NCBI GenBank assembly: GCA_947039985.1
Contig: CAMRAP010000085.1
Location: forward strand, 1 to 7,268
Direction of reading: 5' to 3'
Length of the DNA stretch: 7,268 nt
From: an uncultured Odoribacter sp.
Lineage (GTDB): Bacteria > Bacteroidota > Bacteroidia > Bacteroidales > Marinifilaceae
The translations under genes and the position numbers were made by a program. The notes under the pieces were generated by a model. That model was not told the origin of the DNA and did no database searches. It worked only from the letters and a program-made list of their open reading frames with translations. Below are positions 1-5,064 of the stretch, piece by piece; the stretch's first letter is position 1; the number at the start of each line of letters is the position of its first letter.

Positions 1-79
1 TCCCTGAGCCATGTACTGCAGCGCTGTCTTTCTGTGTAACGGTTATTTCTTGCAAATATGTTTTTCCTATTTCAATCAT
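1..79 (-). CDS. Thioesterase family protein (hotdog, FlK-like), N-terminal fragment cut by window edge
   Basis: Only the first 26 codons are in the window; the gene runs off the left edge. The protein begins MIEIGKTY and carries DSAAVHGSG at residues 18-26. This resembles the start of the single-hotdog acyl-CoA thioesterases related to fluoroacetyl-CoA thioesterase FlK, where an N-terminal beta strand is followed by a (N/D)xAAxxGSG motif leading into the 'ATP' helix. The ATG at 79 is the first start codon after the prfC stop; the frame is open back to that stop but holds no other start. The gap to prfC is 24 nt on the same strand with no hairpin, so cotranscription behind prfC is likely. Proteins of this group hydrolyse acyl-CoA thioesters in the cytoplasm. 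The substrate cannot be inferred, and the call rests on a short motif, so another protein family is possible. Confidence 0.65.
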   Translation of the reverse strand, partial: MIEIGKTYLQEITVTQKDSAAVHGSG

Positions 80-103
80 GGATGTAGCTTTTACTGGGTT
101 CTT

Positions 104-1681
104 TTAAAATTCTGACTTAAAGTGAAAAATCAACTTTGGATAATTTGCTTGTGCAATTTGTAGCATATATTGCGAATCGGCCAGAAAAACGTCACGTCCT
201 TCCTTATCTTTTGCCATATATTGTGATTTATGTTTTTTAAAATCTTCTAATTGAGCATAATCTAAGGATTCAATCCAACAAGCTTTATATAAGTTGATGG
301 GTTCCCAGCGACAAATGGCACTATACTCATGTAGCAAGCGATATTCAATCACTTCAAATTGTAGGGCACCAACTGTTCCTATGATTTTACGATTATTGAA
401 TTGATTTACAAAAAGTTGGGCAACTCCTTCGTCCATTAATTGATCTATCCCTTTATTTAATTGCTTCGATTTCATAGGGTCAGAATTTTCAATGTATTTG
501 AATAATTCTGGCGAGAAACTAGGAATGCCTTTAAAGTGTAATTTTTCACCCTCCGTTAGCGTATCACCAATTTTAAATGTACCCGTATCATGTAATCCGA
601 TAATGTCACCTGGATAAGCGTCTTCAATAATCGTTTTTTTAGAGGCCATAAATGCTGTAGGGGTTGAGAATTTTAAATTCTTACCATTTCTAACATGTAG
701 GTAGTTTGTATTTCGCTTAAAAACACCTGAGCAGATTTTGACAAATGCAAGACGATCACGGTGGTTTGGATCCATATTTGCATGTATTTTAAATACAAAA
801 CCAGAGAATTTTTCTTCGTCTGGTTGAACGATTCGTTCTTCTGTTTCTCGTGGAAGTGGTGCTGGTGCTACTTCAATAAAACAATCCAACAGTTCCCGTA
901 TACCGAAATTATTTAATGCAGATCCAAAAAATACAGGTGCTACTTGAGCATCTAGGTATTCTTCTCGATTTAAATTTGGATATACTTCACGTACTAATTC
1001 TAGATCCTCACGAAGTTGATCGGCAGAACGTTTGCCAATGTGTTGATCCAATTCCTCCGAATCTGTATCTGTAATTTCAAGACCCTCTTGGATATTTTGG
1101 ATGCTTGGAGTGTATAGGCAAAGGCTCTGATTATATATATTATAGATTCCTTTAAAAGTGTCGCCACTGCCAATAGGCCAACTGAGTGGATTTACTTTTA
1201 TCTGTAGCTCTCTTTCAACATCATCAAGAATATCAAACGGGTCATTTGAAGGACGATCTAGTTTATTGATAAAAACAATCACGGGCGTTTTGCGCATTCG
1301 ACACACTTGCATAAGTTTACGAGTCTGTGATTCAACTCCTTTGGCAGAGTCAACAACAATGATCACACTGTCGCATGCTGTTAGCGTGCGGAAGGTGTCC
1401 TCTGCAAAGTCTTGGTGACCAGGGGTGTCAAGAATATTTATTTTGATTCCCTTGTATTCAAATCCCATAACAGAGGTTGCCACTGAGATACCTCTTTGGC
1501 GTTCAATCTCCATAAAGTCTGAAGTCGCTGTTTTTTTGATTTTATTCGATTTTACAGCTCCTGCGATATGAATTGCTCCACCAAACAGTAGTAGTTTTTC
1601 TGTTAAGGTGGTTTTTCCAGCATCAGGGTGACTGATTATACCAAAAGTTCGGCGGCGTAAAATTTCTTCTTTATATCCCAT
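104..1681 (-). CDS. prfC: Peptide chain release factor 3 (RF3), translational GTPase
   Basis: RF3 is the GTPase that removes RF1 or RF2 from the ribosome after peptide release, in the cytoplasm. At 525 aa it is close to the usual length (E. coli about 529). All G motifs are intact: G1 SHPDAGKTT at residues 17-25, switch I ERQRGIS at 60-66, G3 DTPGHQDF at 85-92 with the catalytic His89, and G4 NKLD at 139-142. A domain II segment NMDPNHRDR lies near residues 300-310, and the RF3-typical VGALQFEV begins at 437. These separate it from EF-G, which would carry domains IV and V. The start is the ATG at 1681; the P-loop follows within 17 residues, so no other start fits. It is divergent from the DUF308 gene and probably cotranscribed with the thioesterase gene downstream. 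Nothing is broken or missing. Confidence 0.96.
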   Translation of the reverse strand: MGYKEEILRRRTFGIISHPDAGKTTLTEKLLLFGGAIHIAGAVKSNKIKKTATSDFMEIERQRGISVATSVMGFEYKGIKINILDTPGHQDFAEDTFRTLTACDSVIIVVDSAKGVESQTRKLMQVCRMRKTPVIVFINKLDRPSNDPFDILDDVERELQIKVNPLSWPIGSGDTFKGIYNIYNQSLCLYTPSIQNIQEGLEITDTDSEELDQHIGKRSADQLREDLELVREVYPNLNREEYLDAQVAPVFFGSALNNFGIRELLDCFIEVAPAPLPRETEERIVQPDEEKFSGFVFKIHANMDPNHRDRLAFVKICSGVFKRNTNYLHVRNGKNLKFSTPTAFMASKKTIIEDAYPGDIIGLHDTGTFKIGDTLTEGEKLHFKGIPSFSPELFKYIENSDPMKSKQLNKGIDQLMDEGVAQLFVNQFNNRKIIGTVGALQFEVIEYRLLHEYSAICRWEPINLYKACWIESLDYAQLEDFKKHKSQYMAKDKEGRDVFLADSQYMLQIAQANYPKLIFHFKSEF

Positions 1682-1701
1682 AGTTCATTTTTATGAAGTC
1701 G

Positions 1702-1709
1702 TAAAGGTA
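1702..1709 (-). promoter_or_regulatory. Candidate -7 element of the prfC promoter
   Basis: Read on the minus strand this is TACCTTTA, 7 of 8 positions of the Bacteroidota -7 consensus TAnnTTTG. It lies about 20 nt upstream of the prfC ATG, which would give a leader of roughly 15 nt. I see no good TTG at the expected -33 spacing. A second 7-of-8 match, TAGCTTTT, lies upstream at 1723-1730. Such matches arise by chance in AT-rich DNA, so this is only a suggestion. Confidence 0.35.
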
Positions 1710-1757
1710 CTATAAATAAGGCAAAAGCTAAAAAATAAAAATGTAAAAAGATAGGTG

Positions 1758-1786
1758 TTGGAATAACAAAAAAATACTTATCTTCG
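1758..1786 (+). promoter_or_regulatory. Candidate Bacteroidota promoter for the DUF308 membrane protein gene
   Basis: TTG at 1758-1760 is followed after 18 nt by TATCTTCG at 1779-1786, which matches 7 of 8 positions of TAnnTTTG. This fits the TTG / 17-23 nt / TAnnTTTG pattern known for Bacteroidota. Transcription would begin near 1791-1793, about 32 nt before the preferred ATG at 1825. The element sits in the 143-nt divergent region shared with prfC. Confidence 0.45.
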
Positions 1787-1824
1787 TTAAACTAAAATTG
1801 GAGACTAATTATAATTTAAATACT

Positions 1825-2451
1825 ATGCAAATTGTTTATACATCGACACATTTTAAAGGGGCTATTTATAGTTCTATTGTTGCAATCTTATTAGGGACTG
1901 TTTTGGTGGTTTGGCCAGGAGTAGCATTACAATATGTTATTATGTTGGTAGGACTTCTTTTCTTGCTAACTGGTTTGTTCGCATTCATAATATCAACTAA
2001 AAATCGAGAAGAACGGCGAAAAAGTTTGATTCCTTTTAGTGGTATTGGTAGCATCGCTTTAGGGATTTTATTGATCTCATTTTCAGAAAGCTTTGTAACT
2101 TTTTTTATGTTTATTCTGGGTTTTATTTTGGTGCTTGCTGCTATTGGTCAATTGGTAACCTTGGTAGCAGCCAAACAATTTGGTGCTTTTTCACCGATGA
2201 ACTATTTGTTTCCTGCTTTGATATTAGTAGCTGGAATCGTTGTCTTGTTTGACCCTTTTAGTTCGGCTAAGAGTGTTTTTATCCTTTTTGGAGCAACGGC
2301 TATCTTTTATGGGTTCACTAATTTATGGTATCAGCTCTCTATCAAAAAGATGAAACGCAATGCAGAGAGAAAAGGAGAGGCTGTTCAGATGAATGAAAAT
2401 CATTCAAATGTAGAGGATGTTGAATATGAAGAAATTCAAGAGGAAAAGTGA
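1825..2451 (+). CDS. DUF308/HdeD-family six-helix membrane protein
   Basis: The product is a 208-residue inner-membrane protein. Hydrophobic segments lie at about residues 12-31, 36-57, 71-88, 90-113, 123-141 and 148-167, giving six predicted helices. The pattern of short Gly-rich hydrophobic repeats (SIVAILLGTVLVVWPG; GIGSIALGILLI; LILVAGIVVLFDP) is that of the DUF308 repeat, found in HdeD, which is linked to acid resistance in E. coli. The role here is unknown and no acid-stress function should be assumed. The soluble C-terminus begins with a basic stretch (KKMKRN) and ends in a strongly acidic tail, so the tail is probably cytoplasmic. I chose the ATG at 1825; an in-frame TTG at 1798 would add nine polar residues and lies close behind the proposed transcription start. 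The gene stands alone on the plus strand. Confidence 0.8.
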   Translation: MQIVYTSTHFKGAIYSSIVAILLGTVLVVWPGVALQYVIMLVGLLFLLTGLFAFIISTKNREERRKSLIPFSGIGSIALGILLISFSESFVTFFMFILGFILVLAAIGQLVTLVAAKQFGAFSPMNYLFPALILVAGIVVLFDPFSSAKSVFILFGATAIFYGFTNLWYQLSIKKMKRNAERKGEAVQMNENHSNVEDVEYEEIQEEK

Positions 2452-2453
2452 CA

Positions 2454-2738
2454 TTAAAGTGTTGTAGATAGCATAAAAAGTAAAGAATAGAACAGTACGG
2501 CAAGGATAACACCTTTTGTAGTACTATTTTTCTTTAGGTGTAAGAATAGATAGAAAAGGGCAAGATCGGCAAAGAAAACACCTAGTGAAATGATTTTAAA
2601 TTGTACTTTTAGAATGACAGCTTGGTGAATAAACTCACCTAAGCTTAGGTATTGGAAACGGAGTGTCCAAAATAGGAGTATAACAAGAAAAGGGGCAAGA
2701 AGCCCCCATATAAATCCAAAAACAAGACGATCTTTCAT
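2454..2738 (-). CDS. Small three-helix membrane protein of unknown function
   Basis: This encodes 94 residues with three hydrophobic segments at about residues 8-28, 46-67 and 73-93, a basic HLKKN stretch between the second and third, and almost no soluble part. I do not recognise the family with certainty; similar short orphan membrane proteins are common in Bacteroidota. The ATG at 2738 is preferred: an in-frame TTG at 2744 would add two residues but directly abuts the stop of the gene upstream. With the ATG, 6 nt separate it from the CBM9-like gene's stop (2745), so the two are almost certainly cotranscribed and perhaps translationally coupled. Its stop lies 2 nt from the stop of the convergent DUF308 gene. 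No function is proposed. Confidence 0.7.
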   Translation of the reverse strand: MKDRLVFGFIWGLLAPFLVILLFWTLRFQYLSLGEFIHQAVILKVQFKIISLGVFFADLALFYLFLHLKKNSTTKGVILAVLFYSLLFMLSTTL

Positions 2739-2744
2739 AGTCAA

Positions 2745-3386
2745 TTAAAAACTTACTTTGGTAAAGCAAGGTGGTACATGAAAATTGGGTTCGTCTGTGT
2801 CAATAGCTTGCCAAGATACGAAATGTGGTTTTGACAGATTATCGCCACATTTATAGATATTAGCTTCTGCTGTAAGTCCTTTCCATTTCTCTACTTTGTG
2901 TTTGAAAAGTGCTGATGTAGGAATAGCAACTGTTAGTTCCCATGAACCATTTAATGCTTTCTCTTCAAAATTAGCTGTTCCCAATGTAGAAAATCGTTTG
3001 ATTGATTCCATAATTTCAGGAGTAGCATGAGTTGGATTCGGACGTTCCTTTCTAAATCCTAAGAGTGCTTTTCCAATACAGGTAAATTCAAAATTATAAT
3101 ATCCACTGTCGTCTAGTGCTAGAAAAAATTCTACGCATGAATCAGTCCATACTTCTCCATTATCTTCTTTCACTAAAGCTAATGTTGTTTCTTCTGTAAC
3201 TGTGAAACGAATAAATAATTCATCTCCTCCGTTATGTGCCATACGGAAACTCACTGCTGGTTTTTCAGGAAAACTTTTGGGCCAGTTTATGCAAGCCACT
3301 TGTTGAGGAGCAATCGCAGATAGAAGCTTTGTAGCCTCTTCTAAATTAGATGAAGTTAGTTGTGGGATTTCAGGAATAATGAACAT
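2745..3386 (-). CDS. Carbohydrate-binding family 9-like (CBM9/DOMON-like) protein, no signal peptide
   Basis: The 213-residue protein looks like a single CBM9-like beta-sandwich of the kind annotated 'carbohydrate-binding family 9-like' in Bacteroidota. Features are the strand motif WTDSCVEFFL at residues 80-89, YYNFEF at 96-101, PHFVSW at 187-192 and the closing PNFHVPPCF at 200-208, in the usual family order. No signal peptide, lipobox or membrane helix is visible at the N-terminus (MFIIPEIPQL), so the protein is predicted to stay in the cytoplasm, unlike most CBM9 modules attached to secreted xylanases. There is no attached catalytic domain, and ligand binding cannot be judged from sequence alone. 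The ATG at 3386 is the start; it follows a hairpin-containing leader. The gene is tightly linked to the small membrane protein gene downstream. Confidence 0.72.
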   Translation of the reverse strand: MFIIPEIPQLTSSNLEEATKLLSAIAPQQVACINWPKSFPEKPAVSFRMAHNGGDELFIRFTVTEETTLALVKEDNGEVWTDSCVEFFLALDDSGYYNFEFTCIGKALLGFRKERPNPTHATPEIMESIKRFSTLGTANFEEKALNGSWELTVAIPTSALFKHKVEKWKGLTAEANIYKCGDNLSKPHFVSWQAIDTDEPNFHVPPCFTKVSF

Positions 3387-3407
3387 AGTAATCTATTTTT
3401 TTTAAAT

Positions 3408-3442
3408 AAAATGTGCTAAGGTTTTATACGTTAGCACATTTT
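3408..3442 (-). terminator. Hairpin: terminator after the DUF4159 gene, or attenuator before the CBM9-like gene
   Basis: A perfect 12-bp inverted repeat (AAAATGTGCTAA / TTAGCACATTTT) encloses an 11-nt loop at 3420-3430. Read on the minus strand, the stem is followed by a U-rich run (UUUUAUUU), as in an intrinsic terminator. It lies about 117 nt downstream of the DUF4159 stop but only 21 nt upstream of the CBM9-like start codon. Read on the plus strand it also has a long T-run, so it could stop transcription both ways. The rest of the 173-nt spacer (3387-3559) is AT-rich; the only promoter-like hint is a weak TATATTTA on the minus strand at 3481-3488. Confidence 0.6.
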
Positions 3443-3559
3443 TAATGTTTTTTTTATTTCGTGCATACGTTTACGAGCTGTAAATATAGTAAAAAAAATA
3501 AAATGGAGGATTGTGTTTTGTGAAATATTCAAGTTGTGTCACCCATTTCCTTGAAAATA

Positions 3560-4228
3560 TTAGTTTGTGAAAATATATGAGATGATATTCGCTCCCATTT
3601 GTAAAGCCTTTTCTCGTTTATTTTCTTTGTCGTTGTGAACCTCTTTGTCTTCCCAGCCATCACTTAAATCTGTCTCGAAAGTGAACAGTAGCACTAATCG
3701 CCCATCTTTTACAATACCTAGAGCTTGCGGGCGTTTGCCGTCGTGTTCATGGATTTTAGGTAAACCTTGAGTGAATTTATATTTCTGGTGAAAAATGGGA
3801 TGATCCCAAGGGATTTCCATTAATTCCTCCTCTGGAAAAACTTTCTTGATCTCTCTACGGAATGAGGGAGCCAAGCCATAATTATCATCTACGTGTAAAA
3901 AACCACCTGCTAACAGATATTCTTGAAGATTCTGTGCTTCGATGGGGGTAAACACTACATTTCCGTGTCCAGTCATATGTATGTAAGGATAATTAAAAAT
4001 ATCTCTACTTCCAGGTTCAACTGTTGCTGCTTGTTTAGCTAGGTCTGTTTTTAGATTGTCGTTACAAAATTGAATTAAATTGGGTAGGGCTGTTGGGTTG
4101 GCATACCAATCTCCTCCTCCTTTATATTTTAATAAGGCAATCTTTGTTTTTGTTTCCTGTCCCCAAAGCCAACGAGGCATAATTAAAAACAAAGTAATAA
4201 TCAAAATAATTTTAAGAATGTTTTCCAT
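3560..4228 (-). CDS. Exported DUF4159 domain protein
   Basis: The 222-residue protein starts with a hydrophobic signal sequence (about residues 4-23, ending WLWGQ), so it is probably exported to the periplasm. No lipobox Cys is present. The rest is one DUF4159 domain: LLKYKGGGDWY near residues 32-42, TGHGN at 86-90, GGFLHVDDNYG at 108-118, WDHPIF at 141-146 and ETDLSDGWED at 185-194. The domain is thought to have a glutamine-amidotransferase-like fold related to ThuA. I see no obvious Cys nucleophile, so an amidotransferase activity is not supported, and the function is unknown. In other bacteria the same domain occurs at the C-terminus of long membrane proteins with BatA-like regions; this is the short stand-alone form. 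It follows rsmE by 8 nt, so it is cotranscribed with it. The start is the ATG at 4228. Confidence 0.82.
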   Translation of the reverse strand: MENILKIILIITLFLIMPRWLWGQETKTKIALLKYKGGGDWYANPTALPNLIQFCNDNLKTDLAKQAATVEPGSRDIFNYPYIHMTGHGNVVFTPIEAQNLQEYLLAGGFLHVDDNYGLAPSFRREIKKVFPEEELMEIPWDHPIFHQKYKFTQGLPKIHEHDGKRPQALGIVKDGRLVLLFTFETDLSDGWEDKEVHNDKENKREKALQMGANIISYIFTN

Positions 4229-4236
4229 CTTTTTAA

Positions 4237-4941
4237 TTATATTTTATTCATGAAATTAATACTATGACAAGCTACTAGTCCTGCTGTTTCTGTTCGCAAT
4301 CGACTTGTACTAAGAGTGATTGGTGAAAATCCGACTTGCTCTGCAAAAGCGACCTCTTCTTCTGAGAAATCACCCTCTGGGCCAATTAAAATAAGAACAT
4401 CTTTGCCTATTTCATAAGCTTCATTCAAACATTCCTTTTCTCCATCATGGCAATGAGCAATGAATTTCTGTTCCTCCTTGCATCCAGTAATAAAAGTCTT
4501 AAAGTCAATCATTGGATTCAGTTTGGGTAAATAAGCCTTTAAGGATTGCTTCATGGCAGAAATGATCACTTTTTGTAAACGTTCGTCTTTGACCACCTTG
4601 CGTTCAGAATGTTCTGTATTTAGCATTGTTATCTCGTCGATCCCTATTTCTGTACACTTTTCTAAGAGCCATTCCACTCGGTCGATGTTTTTTGTCGGAG
4701 CAACGGCTAAATGCAAACGGAAAGGACGTTGTTCATGATTTTCTAATTTTTCTAAAATCTTTAGCCCGCATCTTTTGGGGTCTGCTTGATCCACAATTCC
4801 GTTAAACCAGTTGCCTTTGCCATCCACTAGCGACAGCTTTTTCCCTTCCACAAAACGTAAGACCCTCACGCAGTGCTTTGACTCCTCAGGACTCATCACA
4901 TAGTATTCTCCCTCAATATCAGGTGTATAAAACAAATTCAT
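4237..4941 (-). CDS. rsmE: 16S rRNA (uracil1498-N3)-methyltransferase RsmE
   Basis: RsmE uses S-adenosylmethionine to methylate N3 of U1498 in 16S rRNA, at the decoding centre of the 30S subunit. The 234-residue length is normal. The N-terminal PUA-like domain shows EESKHCVRVLR at about residues 19-29. The C-terminal SPOUT (trefoil-knot) domain carries EKCTEIGI near residue 94, LIGPEGDFS at 185-193 and SRLRTETAG at 213-221, the cofactor-binding motifs of this family. The start is the ATG at 4941, with the family's usual short N-terminus (MNLFYTPDI). It is the first gene of a two-gene unit with the DUF4159 gene and is separated from fusA2 by a terminator. All diagnostic motifs are present. Confidence 0.95.
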   Translation of the reverse strand: MNLFYTPDIEGEYYVMSPEESKHCVRVLRFVEGKKLSLVDGKGNWFNGIVDQADPKRCGLKILEKLENHEQRPFRLHLAVAPTKNIDRVEWLLEKCTEIGIDEITMLNTEHSERKVVKDERLQKVIISAMKQSLKAYLPKLNPMIDFKTFITGCKEEQKFIAHCHDGEKECLNEAYEIGKDVLILIGPEGDFSEEEVAFAEQVGFSPITLSTSRLRTETAGLVACHSINFMNKI

Positions 4942-4982
4942 ATGACTATTATTAAAAATGATCTCTGCTTATTAAGCTTATG

Positions 4983-4990
4983 CAAAACTA
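4983..4990 (-). promoter_or_regulatory. Candidate -7 element of the rsmE promoter
   Basis: On the minus strand this reads TAGTTTTG, an exact match to the Bacteroidota -7 consensus TAnnTTTG, 41 nt upstream of the rsmE ATG. The region where a -33 TTG would be expected is occupied by the fusA2 terminator hairpin and shows no TTG at 17-23 nt, so the element is only half supported. Its place between a terminator and the first gene of a unit is what a promoter should have. Confidence 0.45.
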
Positions 4991-4992
4991 AT

Positions 4993-5021
4993 AAAAAATG
5001 CCACTTTAAAGTGGCATTTTT
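4993..5021 (-). terminator. Intrinsic terminator of fusA2 (bidirectional hairpin)
   Basis: A perfect 14-bp palindrome (arm AAAAATGCCACTTT at 4994-5007, partner at 5008-5021) forms a GC-containing stem TGCCAC/GTGGCA flanked by A and T runs. On the minus strand it ends in six U's, 44 nt after the fusA2 stop, and should stop fusA2 transcription before rsmE. On the plus strand it ends in five T's, so it could also stop antisense transcripts entering fusA2. Confidence 0.85.
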
Positions 5022-5064
5022 ATCAACTAATTTAATTCATATACTAAAATGAACCTATACAACA

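Noticed and set aside
1158..1418. Open plus-strand frame of 86 codons inside prfC
   Set aside because: It is antisense to the conserved G domain of RF3, has a Ser/Thr-rich composition typical of a reverse-frame translation, and has no recognisable domain.
104..1681. Reading the RF3 gene as a ribosome-protection protein of the Tet(M/Q) type
   Set aside because: The protein is 525 aa, lacks EF-G domains IV and V, and has RF3-specific SHPDAGKTT and VGALQFEV motifs; ribosome-protection proteins are about 640 aa.
1798..1824. TTG start for the DUF308 gene at 1798, adding nine residues
   Set aside because: The extra residues are polar and unlike a DUF308 N-terminus, the TTG lies within a few bases of the predicted transcription start, and a normal ATG follows at 1825.
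2739..2744. TTG start for the small membrane protein at 2744
   Set aside because: It adds only two residues and abuts the stop codon of the CBM9-like gene; the ATG at 2738 is the ordinary choice.
3470..3484. Inverted repeat TTTAC-GAGCT-GTAAA in the spacer before the CBM9-like gene
   Set aside because: The arms are only 5 bp, there is no associated T-run or promoter box, and such repeats are expected by chance.
3515..3573. Two further TTTGTGAAA sequences near the end of the DUF4159 gene, resembling the left half of the fusA2 CRP-like site
   Set aside because: Neither has a matching right half-site at the correct spacing, so they are likely chance occurrences in AT-rich sequence.
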